Shown: piece after piece, positions 47,952 to 59,470 of the stretch
Layout of the letters: the number at the start of each line of letters is the position of its first letter
How positions within the stretch are numbered: the first letter of the stretch is position 1
Origin: Macrocybe gigantea
Lineage: Eukaryota > Basidiomycota > Agaricomycetes > Agaricales > Callistosporiaceae
Reading direction: 5' to 3'
Assembly (NCBI GenBank): GCA_011319805.1
Contig: SJRY01000050.1
Span: 248,001-312,000 of the forward strand
DNA length: 64,000 bases
The notes under the pieces: model-generated
Told to the model about the DNA's origin: nothing
The model's database searches: none
The model's input: the letters and a program-made list of their open reading frames with translations, nothing else
Translations under genes and position numbers: made by a program

Positions 47952-50900
47952 TACAGTTCCGGACAAGCAAAGACAACCAATTTGATATCTTGTGAATGCG
48001 AATTTTTCTGGCCAAACCGACATCAGATTTCAAACCAGAATCTTTGAAAACGTCGAAAACAACACCTCCGGTAATTTTCCCATGACATTTTGTGTGCGCC
48101 AAAATTTTTTGGTCTTTGAGAGCTATATTTCGGTGGAGAAATCAACTAACTACAGTCGAGATACTTTAAGGCTGTCTCGGAAATCTTCCGGTGCTGTTTC
48201 TGCTCACGGACTGCCCACTCAGCTGCCTTTCCTGTTAGACCATTTCGGTATGCATCCATAAATCTCCACGTTCGGTTGATGAAACGGCGGATGATGTCCA
48301 CTGAACATGCATCAAGGTACCGAATAGCAGCATCTTTCGCATCCTGGAATGTCTTTTTGTCAGCTTCTCGGTACCGGTATTTCACCCAACCCCAATACTG
48401 AGTAGCTTCATCAGCAAACCTGGCTTTAAAGACCAGGACAATGAACATACCATTTCAATAGGATTGAGCTCGCAATGGAACTTCGGTAAGAATATACAGT
48501 AATGACCAGCTTTTGTAATGAAATCTTCGAGCATTGAGCGTTGTTTCATGAAGTCATCTTGCTGACTCAGAAGACGAGCCATGCAGCAATCCCGGCTCTC
48601 GAAAGGACACACAGGTGAGCATTTTGCATGTAAATGAGAGACTTTGAATCCGCGCTCTTCCAACACACGTTTTAAACCTTTCGGCTGTCCATTATCCAAT
48701 GTCATCTTTTGAGGTATTCTGCGAAGTGAGGCCGTGGGATTGTTATCTGGAATGATCGTGTCGCACTGAATGCGCTGTTTTCCGCCATCTGACTTGTTCA
48801 TATCGAAAGCCTTCAAAGCGTCGGGGGGAAGTGATGCATGGGCTGAAGATTGATCAAAAATGAACAGTGCTTTCTTGCCTGGATGAGCAGCCTCGAAGAT
48901 TTCAACAGCATCCTTCATCTGATCAATAAGCTGTCCGCAATCCCACCAATCGTCGTTATTCTTTCCTGGAAAGATTATTTTGCAGCTGTCACGGATGACC
49001 TGGCCATGTTCATTTGTCAGAATCAACCGTCCTGTTGCTGGAGTGATGAAGTCTGAGACGTGGATTGCTCGACCCTTTCCCTTCTGCCGGAGCAGTTGTT
49101 CACCCTTTTGTAACCTTTATATATTGCATGAGCCCTGACATGAATGCCCAAAATCAGTACTCACCATGCATCCTGAGCATTGTCATTATGATGGAAAATG
49201 CTCTCATCATGAAAGCAGGGTATAACCTCCTCACGACCTTGAAGGTTTGGCTCGACTCGTTCCAGTCCCGGACCATCATAATGAACCATCCGTGCCTCAT
49301 ACTCTGCCATGGCAGGGAGAAAAACCTCATTGCGATACTTGACGACATCCTCTCTCTCGTGACCATCCATATATACACTCTTCTTGATGCGAGTCCGTCG
49401 CCAGCCCAGCTTGATCAACCAACGACGAGCAGTTCTCTCTGAGAGTGGATTCTTTGGCCGTATCCCGAGATCAGGAAAGATGACCTGATTCATGGCTGAT
49501 TGGAGGGTCTTGGGAGTGACTTTTCCCGTTGGCAAGCTTGTCAGATATTCTCGTGCACACTTCTCAACATTTTCATCTGCAAGCCAAGAGTGCGCATTCT
49601 TTCGCCCACCCCGGCGCTGCCTCGGAAGTTGCTCGAAGGTTTGGTAATGTCTTGCCAATGCACGCACACGTCGTGCGAACCAAATACCCTGCCCTTCATG
49701 CCATTGCCTTGCAATCTCCATGCTGGCTTGGATACGTGAAGAACCCTTGAGTCGGAGTGTCGCGAAGTTGGAGAGGATCATAAGCTGGTTGACTTGGCTC
49801 AAAGGTAGTGTCTTGCTCTTCTTTTTCAACTCGGATTTTATTCTTTCACGGAGTACGTCCCAGCCTTTGATCTCGATAGATGTGTCTTGAATTTGATCCT
49901 CCAGCTCCTCCTCCCAACTCTCCATCTCTCGTGAGTCCTCAGACAGCCCCAGAGCCTCTACTCGGACTTGATCATCATCGTTGTTTCCATCCTCGCTCAT
50001 CGAATCGGCATCCACAGGGATCTCCAAGTCCGAGTTAGCTACTGGAGGTGCTGTCACCACTGTGGCAGTGGATGCGCCTTCGACCAACATGCCATCGGCT
50101 GCTGCTGTGGCAACTGACGTGACGTCGACGGGAACAACGTCGATCTCTTGATCCTCGGTCTCCGATGCAAGCCGAACGCGCGGGACAATGGGCTCAGAGG
50201 TTCGAGCTTCCATATCTGGCCTGGCAACCACTGAAAACCCAAATCCATCGAGGCGTTGCTGGTTTTTCCAGGCTTTGGCATATCGTTGTTGTGTGCGTCT
50301 TGACTTGCTCATGACGTCTGGACCTTTGCCATAAGTTGATGGGCGTTCTGAAGCATGGTATGAACTCCGAGCCTCCACTATATGCCACTGACAAGGCTCT
50401 TACCTTTTGGTTCAGCCACTTTTCATCGCAGATTGGGCGGAATCCAGTCTGCATCACTTGGATCATCTGTGACCACCATATCTGCCATCCTTGCACCGAA
50501 TTCTACGGCCCCGATCAGCGTGTCATCCCACTCATCAAGCTCCTCGACATCTGAGTCTTCTTCGACCAGTTCCCCATCAGGCCCGCGGCTTTGCTCATTT
50601 TCACCCGACTCCGAGGCAGAACCAGGTTCGGAATCATTGGCGTCGCTCAGGGATGCGGTATTTGCGGAAGCTGAGGATTTCTTTGCGCCTTGGTTGCGGA
50701 GACCTGAAGTATTTTTGGCTTTCTTTCGAGGACGACCTGCAGGCATTGGCCCTTTTTTTTAGCTGGTCGCCGATGGATGTTTTGCTGATTTTTTCACTCA
50801 ATCAGTCTCCAATCAATCAGAGGATGCTGAATTTGAATTTTCCGTGAATTTTCCTATTTTTTTCCACTGTGCGCCAAAATTTTAGGGTACAAAAACAAAA

Positions 50901-51048
50901 AGGTCATCTAAATAGGAATCTGCTCGAGCAAAACTCGCCCTCCTGATGAAATACGTCTATTCCGACGGTTTTCGTGGGGTTGGCTCAGTGTTTGGTCCCT
51001 ACAAAATTGAGTCTACAAATTTGTTGTCTTTGCTTGACCGGAACTGTA
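47952..51048. mobile_element. Tc1/mariner-superfamily transposon between TA dinucleotides
   Basis: The ends read CAGTTCCGG(A/T)CAAGCAAAG inward from 47954 and from 51046, and similarity runs on through about 30 bp. TA lies directly outside both (47952-47953 and 51047-51048), as expected for Tc1/mariner/pogo elements. The 16-bp word TGTGCGCCAAAATTTT occurs near both ends (48093-48108 and 50868-50883), both on the plus strand. A transposase gene fills the interior. It sits 158 bp upstream of the F-box start codon. Confidence 0.88.
48146..50746 (-). CDS. DDE transposase, Tc1/mariner-like, one in-frame stop
   Basis: ATG 50746 (MPAGRPRKKAKNTSG) starts an AT-hook-like and acidic N-terminus. An intron near 50350-50405 joins EPK to ERPSTYGKGPD. 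A helix-turn-helix-like region follows (SERTARRWLIKLGWRRTRIK, about 49430). The catalytic core has CFHDES (about 49190), LFIFDQSSAH (about 48860) and LPKFHCELNPIEM (about 48460), fitting a D-D-E/D pattern. A TGA interrupts exon 1 at about 50428 (NLR-stop-KVAEPK). The junction near 49103 needs one extra base. A later Met (MSKSRRTQ, about 50312) could still give a shorter protein. The rest is open to 48146. Confidence 0.78.
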
Positions 51049-52334
51049 GAGCCAACGGTTGGGCGGTCCTTTTTTGCATTCGGGTTGGGAGTAAGAGTGC
51101 CGAGGGGTTCCGGCGATAATAGTGAGTTCATTCTGCAACTGTCAAGTATAGGTTTGCTGGTGGAGTATTTTATAGGCATGGATGAAGCAAGTTGAATGCT
51201 ACGCATGGTCAGCGGCCTTTTTCAACTTTAAGAAGAACAACACTTGCCCGGTTTCATTCGATACGTATGCGTGAGATGTAGACACGAGTTAACAAAAAAA
51301 AAAGGCGTTCTTAATTGTCTCTCCTCTCTTCTCGACCATGGCTCTTTATAGACCGTCTGCGAGAAAAGGGTCCGAACGTTGAACAGCCACCCAGCATAAG
51401 CGCTGTGCTGTCAAACGACGCCGAATTCAATTCAATGTGGGGGCTTCCCCGTTTCATACGGCTCGAACTGGTTTGTCCATTTTTGAATTAGACACTGAGG
51501 ATCGGCTTTGCGAGACATGAGGCAAAGTCGTGGTGCCGATGTCTGAATGCTCGTTCATCTGTTCATTCATTCATCGTCAGTTCCCATACCCTAGACATGC
51601 TGTTCTTAATCGCGCTTGATCAGGCCTTCTTTAGCTTTCCAAGAACAGATGGAGAAGATGCAAATGATCGGGGGAGGATGGACATCTGGATGCACAGAAA
51701 ATGAACCCATTTACGTCTCCTTAGCCGTAACAGCACCATTCTGTCCTCCATATTGACTTGGTTAGTCCATCAGATAAAACATGGGATCTTATCGCACGAT
51801 TAATCGATGGACTCGGATTGGAAGACAAAGATATCGATGAGCACAACTTGAACGTTGCACTCAACTGCATTATGTTTCTCATCATCGGGTTTCTTATCCC
51901 CCTGTGCCCAATTTAGCTTCCCAGAAATGCATTCATCGCTCTCATCCCCATTATACGTCAAGTATCATAATATGTTCCGCGCGCGTCAAATGGTCAGCGA
52001 ACAATAACGAGGACCACAGCACCAATGGCTCACACAGGATGCTCTGTACTCCTGTATTTTTTTTGTCTTCAACAGACTGAATGGGATCTCGGAGTCGCCT
52101 CTTCCGCTCATCGGGCACATGTGCGGCTCAGAAAAGTTGATTTTTTTTTCTCTTACGCCAACAGCCACACACGTTGTCAGGGACCTGTTGACCCATATGG
52201 ATGTCGATTTGTGTTCATGATGTCATTACGATCATCGCTCGATCGACTACGAATATGCTTCACTTTCGCATCCTTCATCCTGCAATAGACCACAGTGCCA
52301 ACCCATTCTAGTTTGTCATAACTGCGGTGTACGG
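51049..52334. other. Intergenic region, no gene recognised
   Basis: AT-rich with several homopolymers and no supported gene. The right end holds the promoter of the calcium uniporter gene. Confidence 0.5.
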
Positions 52335-53897
52335 ATGTTCAAGAGGACCTTGGTATCCTTTCCAGCGCTAGCTGTGCCAACGCGTCAACACGTGTTTTTG
52401 TTCACCTGTTCCGCAGTATTACACCCCATGTTCGGAATTAATCCATTCAGAGCACCGCATGGCCAGATGAGCACGACTGTTCATGCTGTGTCCCCAACAC
52501 CGTCACCATCATCAATGGCAACTGACTCGATCTCGACAGCAGATGCTGATACCACAAACATCGGACACGCAGGATTTCTGGCAAAGGCCGCATCTGGTGC
52601 AAAATGGAAAGGTGAGAAAAAAGGCAAGGCGGAAAAGGTGGTGCGCTCGCACAATGTCGCTGGCCATTGCACTGATGATGAAATCGAGTGGGATGGGGAT
52701 GACCTGGCAGATGTTGTGGAGGGAAAAGGTACTCTTTTCCCTCGAAAATCGAAAAGAAATCTAACATACAGTATGATACACACAGGAAAACTCTCCCCGA
52801 CGTCATCGCACCTCTTCAAGCTTGTCCTATCCCTCGGTTATCTGAGCCTGGTTAAACCAGCATTGAAACCAGCTTCAATGGCAGATGCGCATCAAACAAA
52901 CATCAAGGGGGACAATTTCACTGACCCACCGACCATGTTCCTGCTGCACCCTTCTCAGCCTCTATCTCACGTGAGCCGGCTCATCGCATCCTCTCTCATT
53001 ACATCGACCACCCCTGGTGCGACGACGACGGCATGCCCCTCTACTGCCTCCGGTAATTCACCAGACTCAAGTTTTCAAAGGCCAACATTCCCAAAGTCCG
53101 TGACGGTCTCGTTCAGGAACAGGACGCCAACGGGCCAGACAGTCCAGTGGCCGACTCTACTGACGTAGGCGACTTTATCCGCGACGCGGCGCGCGTGGCG
53201 CGGTTCGAGATCTGCATCCGGTGTGAGTACGCATCAAGACCTACCCGAGGACAACAAGATGAAGACAAAGACAGGGCAGCAGACCACATCATCTGCGTGC
53301 AAGTTCCGACCTTTGCTTCACGAACGATCTACCTGCGCCGGCGGCTGCAGATCCTGCAGACGCGGCTCCGCGAACTGGAGTCGATCAAGCACAAGTGCGA
53401 TGCAGAGGCGCACCGTGGTGCGAGGCGGGTCGCAATGGGTGGTTTCGGCATGCTGCTCACATACTGGGCAGCCGTTGCCCGTCTCACGTTCTGGGACTAC
53501 GGGTGGGACGTTATGGAACCCATCACGTACCTATCTGGGTTGTCGACTGTCATATGCGGCTACCTCTGGTGCGTGCTTGCGATCCTGTCATGCGAAAAGA
53601 GCAGACGCTGAGATGATAGCGCATATGTCCAGGTTTCTCTATCAGGGGAGGGAAGTTTCATATTCCTCTGTGCTATACCGCTCCGTTTCTTCCCGAAGAC
53701 AGGTGCTTTACAACAAAAAGGGTTTTGATGCAGACAGGTGGCAGGGGATCCACGCCGAGGTGAACAAGCTGAAGAAAGAGATTGAAATGATTGCAGAGGA
53801 TTACGACGAGCGTGTCGAGCATGATCAGGAGGCAGCTAATGATAAGGACACCATCGAAAATGGATCCAGGAGGACAAAAAATATTGAGGAACCATAG
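52335..53897 (+). CDS. Mitochondrial calcium uniporter (MCU family)
   Basis: Pore protein for calcium entry into the mitochondrial matrix. ATG 52335 begins a basic/hydrophobic leader (MFKRTLVSFPALAVPTRQHV) suited to mitochondrial import. The matrix domain includes LSPTSSHLFKLVL, MFLLHPSQPLSHVSRLI (about 52935-52985) and DSTDVGDFIRDAARVARF (about 53150). After a coiled coil (YLRRRLQILQTRLRELESI) comes the first membrane helix (GFGMLLTYWAAVARLTFW). The selectivity motif WDVMEP (about 53505) and the second helix (ITYLSGLSTVICGYLW) follow. An intron then leads to FLYQGREVSYSSVLYRS. One base appears missing at 53149-53150, between VQW and DSTD. The family call is firm. Confidence 0.88.
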
Positions 53898-54066
53898 TTA
53901 CATACCCACGAGCATGCTATCCAAAATAATGGCGTCGTGCATAGTCAAAAAGTCAATATTACATCAAGACTTACATGACAATCCAAAATGTAGGTCCATT
54001 CCAAGAGGCTGTCCAGTTATGCTCCACATGACCATGAGTGAGAACCAAGAGTCCGGTAATCTGCGA

Positions 54067-54452
54067 TCAGCCTCGAACGACGCTCGACTTCAGAACACCG
54101 GCTTTCACCACACCGCCCGCAACGGGACGATTCAGGCGATTCTCCCCATTCTTGACCACGAACTGCACGCTCATGAAACCATCCAGGTTCGCATTTTCTG
54201 TCAAGATGGTGTAAGGCAACGAAACTGAGTGAGGATAGCTTGAACTCAACTTGTGTTGTTCATGGCATAATACGATGCCACCAATGTGTTTGGATCCATT
54301 GTGAGGGTGAAGAATCTTCTGTATGATCCCTCGCTCCATTGCAAATCTTCATTGACATCAACCGACACACGAGAAATCGCGTCCGCGGCTTCTGGTGATG
54401 TTTGACCCAAAATGGGAACCCGAACTAACCATTGTGCCCGCGAATGGAACAA
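54067..54452 (-). CDS. Possible Pcc1-like (EKC/KEOPS subunit) fragment
   Basis: The upstream exon reads VRVPILGQTSPEAADAIS, then SVDVNEDLQW and FTLTMDPNTLVASYYA. This resembles the N-terminal half of fungal Pcc1, a small dimerising subunit of the tRNA t6A-modifying KEOPS complex. The second part (SLPYTILTENANLDGF) is in another frame, and I could not find a convincing intron or a start ATG. It could be a real small gene with an upstream exon, a broken copy, or chance. It lies tail-to-tail with the calcium uniporter gene. Confidence 0.35.
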
Positions 54453-55185
54453 TTCACTACACTAGAGTTGAACGTCGAACATCGGATGGTTATCGAAGCA
54501 TCCTTAAGGCGACGCGCGTGTCATTCGATTTTCGAGGCAACTCGTATCGACGACGACACAATAAATACCCTACTAATACTCAAAACGAACTCTATAATAA
54601 TTTAATAAAGCCAAGAGACGAACGACCCAATGGCTTTTCCAATGAACATGATATCGCTAGACCCAATGGAAAAGAGAATAGCGTATATGCATTTATGAGC
54701 GTATTCAAGGTCTATGAAACGATAGCAAAGGGGGCCCGTGACAGTCGTAGTTCACATGAATATGGTGGTGAGTCAAAGGTGCAGGACAAATTAAGGAACG
54801 AAAACGAGAAAAACCTGACGTTCGTGTCAGGCATTTTGAATGAAGGGATACGAGCGCAATAGGTGAAGGGAACAGAAGACAAATAAATAGAAAAAACGGT
54901 ATATTAAGCAGACCATCAAGAAGGATACGATGGTGGTAGGCAAAGATGTTAAGGATATGGTATGGAGGTGGTGTATCGACGAAGCTTTGGGACACTGGCT
55001 GAGGTGCGTCGTGGGCGTGACACATACAAATGGCATGCTAGGCAACTGGGTGTCGTTCGTAAAGCAGATTAATTTGAATCTTGAATGAGATGAAGCCGTA
55101 TGATGGGTGATGAAGAAAAGATGAACGAAGATGGTCCGAAGTCTTGCGATAAGCGGAAGCTGAAGCGCACGTTTCCGGTGGAGGG
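54453..55185. other. No gene recognised
   Basis: A plus-strand frame of 155 codons (54395-54862) and overlapping minus frames exist, but composition and lack of motifs make them poor candidates. Confidence 0.4.
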
Positions 55186-57226
55186 CTAACGCCCTGGAAC
55201 TGACATAGCGATAGGAGTCGAGGACGGTCTGACGGACAAGCCCGAGTCCGGCGTTGCAGCTCCAGTGCGGTGGCCCTCCACCTTTCGTCGCCACCACCCT
55301 CGCACTCCCTTCTTCCCTGCAGGGTCATCGTCATCCTCCACCGCACCCCTATCCCCAGTGTCCAGGCTACCCTCACCCGACGAAGTAGACGTGGACACCG
55401 TGCTGGGAGTCACGGAGACCTCGCCCTGGCTCAGCTGGCGTCTGCCACCTCCCACTGGGATCGATTTGTGCACAGTGGACTGCTGCCCAGGAGTGCCGTT
55501 GACCACACCGGGTCTGCTACCGGGCCGGCCACTATCCACTCCCACTCCAATGCCCATTCCAATGCCCATGCCCAACCCCAGCCCCATAATGCCCAACCCA
55601 GCTCCGATCCCAGACCCGCCCCGCACAGGTGGTGGCGGGCGTCGGGGAATGCTCGTTTTGCCCATCTTTGCCGAGTCCGATCTGTCAACCATATTTGGCG
55701 ACGAGTGGTACCCAAATTCGACATATCTCGGTTGGGGGGCAACAGGCTGAGAGACTTTCGCAGGCTCGATGTAGATCGTGAAGGGACTCTCTTTCTCCTT
55801 CTTTGTAGTCGGTAACGGATTGAAAATGGCTTCTATCAAGGTTTCTGTCGTCGCGGGGCCGTATGCCAGAGGAAGCCTCTCGATATTGAACACTGGCTTG
55901 TTCGGCGTTTGCCTTCCTGGCGGAGCTGATGTCGCTCCGTCGCTTGACTGCACGGACCCTTCGCCGTTTAGTTGATCATAATAAGATCCGTAGAAATCCA
56001 AGGCTGTGGGCCTCGACCTGTACACGTCATTCTCAAGAATGCCAGTGATACCGCTCAGGATTTCGGTCTTCGGGAGAGGAGGAGCATAGAAAGTGGTCGG
56101 ACCACTGATATGATCTAATTCTAGGGTAGTCTGTTGGGAAGATAGATCTCTGCTCAACACATAATATCCTCGGAGGAAAACAAAGCAATACCTTGAGTAC
56201 TGCATTTATCTTGCTATCTTGGAGTAAATATCTCCTCTGAACCTCTCCTTTGCACGCGAATTCAGCCAAGTTGAGATAGACTGCGCCCAGGCGCGGATTA
56301 CGCGTCGAACCAGGATCATCTGGGTCGACGCGCTGCATCACTACTAGCTTAAGCAGACTGGGATGTAGCATAGTCGTGTCGCGGTCGATATCCATGCGCA
56401 CCACGACGTCGACGCCATGCTCCCAGGTCACGTTATGGTCTTTAAGTTTGACGTAGTGGGTCTGGCCGCGGGCAGAAGTGGTGAATGGTTCTGAATGTAC
56501 GTGCGAAACCGTAAGGGGTTGTGACAACGCTTGAGAGTTGGACTTTGTTCCACTGGCAGATGCACTCGGTGTTGATGGAAGACGCGTCGAAGTGGAGGAA
56601 GATGATGTGTTTAATAGACCAGAAAAACGACCACCAGAAGAACTAGTAGATCTCGTGGATGCGCTCGAGCTGATACTAGGGGCATGATTGGTACCTTTAG
56701 CACGGTGGTCTTCGTAATATATCGAAGGCGCTTCTGTGCTCCCGAAGCTTTCTGAATCACCTTCGTCATCTTTCATCTTGCCCTTTCCTTTTGCTCCGCT
56801 TCCTCCCGGGGCGTGCGCCAGAGTCGGAGTCGACGGCATAGAAGTCGATCCCCCAACCCCGTTTGTCTTCGACCTCCCCTTTCCGATGCCCAGAAAGCCG
56901 GACTTTGTCCCTGGGGCGGAATGCACGTTCTTGAATTTCCAGCGGACGCAGAACTCACCGCTGACGAGCGGGATGTTGGTGACTTCGTGAATTTGAAGAT
57001 GGACGCGGAAGAATGCGTGGCGGGGCAAGAGGTGTTGCAAGTGGGCGCGGAAGACCCCGGCGCTACTCGGGGTGAGCGGTCTGGACGGCCCATCCTCTGG
57101 GTCATCATCTGCGTTTGTGAATGGGTTATTGAGAACGAGACGTGGATGGTGGTATGTCGTGAATGGTGTCGGCGACTTTAGGGTAGATCCAGAGCCCGAA
57201 GGGCCCACAGCCAGCGTCGATGCCAT
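55186..57226 (-). CDS. NT-C2 domain protein (EEIG1/EHBP1-type C2)
   Basis: ATG 57226 (MASTLAVGPSGSGS). The N-terminal C2-like domain starts with HAFFRVHLQIHEVTNIPLVS and GEFCVRWKFKN (about 57015-56920). It is interrupted by a long Ser/Gly-rich insertion, then resumes with VTWEHGVDVVVRMDIDRD, LHPSLLKLVVMQRV and LGAVYLNLAEFACKGEVQRRYLL (about 56430-56220). One intron of about 55 nt near 56190 joins NAVLK to TTLELDHISGPTTFYAPPL. The C-terminal half is low complexity, with a Gly/Met-rich run at about 55545-55610. NT-C2 proteins bind membranes and link to trafficking or actin. The frame is intact. Confidence 0.75.
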
Positions 57227-59470
57227 GGCAGAAGGGCGATGAGCTTCAAAAGTACAGTGTTAGAGGTCCGGAGGAGCGAACATGCATAGTGGCTGTCGGC
57301 GTCTGTGAGTAACAGTGGTCTGAGAAATGTTGTGACCGCTTTCACGTACCCACTCGCCACTCCGGCATAAGTACTCGGTGACCGCCCCAAACAACCCCTC
57401 CCGGCCCCAACCTTTGTTTCACGTCAGCCACAGCATCGCCGCAAAGACAAAGCCAGCGCGATGGCGGACGAAAAGACACTCCGAAACCCTGGACCAGACG
57501 CGCGATCATCGTCGGTTGCGACCTTGCAACGTGTTCCTCACCCCGTACAAATGCAGTGATGTACTGATGACCTTGACATCGGATGCAGAATCTTGCGCAT
57601 TATTCTTCACGGTTGCCTTTCGTCTTCTTGTAGTGCAAGAAGGGCGATGAAGATCACGAATAATCAGAAACGTGCGCCCCAATGATCTTTGCGCGTCTAT
57701 ATGTCGAGCCATCCTTGCCTTGGTGCTATATATACCCCCAGCAATGCTGCAAACCATCACGAATAGTTATAATGCCCTGGCAAATGCTATCTACGCCAAG
57801 ACTATCGGCTTTCCAGCAATGTTGACAGGCATGCTTCGCTTTCTTGGCCTTTTAAGCTTGATCAACTTTTTTGCTCGAGCCTGCGGCGGATTTCATAGAC
57901 GCCCAGCTGGACCATGAGCAGCGCACGCAACCTGGATATCTCATACATTCCGCACAAGGTCATGACATGACGCCACTCTTCTATGCTCTGTCGTCGATTT
58001 TGGTGTATCCCTCTTTTCGAATGTTTGCGACGAGGGTGACTGATATAATTCAGAAACTGGCGATTACGCATGGTCGCCAATTCTAGTGGTTCTGCCACAA
58101 GGTTTGCTTCCGCGCCAGAGTTAAACGAAATCGACGAAGCCTACTACTCTTCGTTTGTGCAATAATGACGTCGCCCCGGGTACTTCGAAGGCAACGTGAG
58201 GCCTTTCTCTTTTCGTCCCTCTTGGAGCGATTGGAAATAACATGTCATTGATCATCGACAGATTCTGTCACGCACTGCTAGCCATCATCGATGTAGCTTT
58301 AGCTGTTCTCTCAAGTGATGGCCCTTCCCTTCAGACAGTAAAAGCTTTGATTCCAACGACAGACGTGTGATGCCGATATCCTGGTCCCTCCCCGCCTCGC
58401 CCGTAATTTGATGCCTCGTGGTCGTTGCTTGCCTTCGATTAGATTTCATCCGCCAATTCCCCAGTGCTATTGTTCTCATCTATTTGGTCCCTCCCCCATT
58501 ACCCCGAGCATTACCCGTGGTTTCTCCTGTCACGCTTTGCTCTACGAATCATGGGGGTGGCATCACAACATGCGCTGACGGCGGTGATGCTTGGCATCTC
58601 GGAACGCAGTATGGCCCATGTCCATACTCAGACTAGAATGGTGCAGAAGAGACATCGCGATTATCCGTCGGTCAAGATCTGGAGTTTCTGTCGGACACTA
58701 ACCTTCAGACTTAGATGTTCTCTATCGAAAATTATATCCCTGCTCTAAGCTGGCTTTCTGCGACTCGCCATATCACTGCTATCTAAGTAACGGATCTGCG
58801 CAATCGACTACGAGCGTTTCCATACACCATAACCAAGAAACATAGTCATTTCGATCCATATGTGCACTGGCGTAGACACGCTGTGTTGCTTTCTCGGACA
58901 TGAAGATCACGCCTAGCGAAATAGAGGACGCAGAGGCGACGCTGACTCCACATTACGATAGCCATTGTGTTCTACAACATTTTTTATTCATCTTCAATCA
59001 ATTTCTGTGGACAGCCGAAATATTTTTTGTCATCGAGAGGATAGTGAGGAGAAAATCGAGGGCAACCGTCGCTGCTTCGAGATCAGGACGCAACAAACTT
59101 GAGCCAACAAGGGAAGCGATTTTTGCAGACTCTTACCTGAATTGCTTGTTGGGCATAACTTCTTCCCAAGCGTTGTGATTCTGCCTTCCGGTGACATTGT
59201 TCTCAACGCCATCGTTTAACCAGGGCAGGCTTTTTGAACCTCGGCGTTAAGAGAGAAGCGTGCGCGCTGTCAGCGCGAAAGCAGCGATTTGTTCTGAAAA
59301 CCCAACTCCCTCCACTTCCCATATAGGGCGCTTCACGAGATCCTTAGCCATGACGGGTTTCTGATGCGCAACGTAGCAGACCCTTCTTATATCCGAGCAC
59401 AACGCGGTCGAAGCGGTCCGCTTGCACTGTGCCACGCGTATACATAAATGCGCACGTCGCTCCACTAGAA
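57227..59470. other. 2.2-kb region without a supportable gene
   Basis: Open frames of 60-95 codons occur on both strands. The one at 57672-57917 has a hydrophobic stretch (AILALVLYIPPAML, LRFLGLLSLINFFARA) and could be a small membrane protein, but exon and family evidence is lacking. Promoters of the flanking divergent genes (NT-C2 and GH31) must lie here. Confidence 0.45.

Noticed and set aside
54395..54862. A 155-codon plus-strand frame antisense to the Pcc1-like segment
   Set aside because: Low-complexity polar composition without motifs; the minus strand gives the better, though weak, match.
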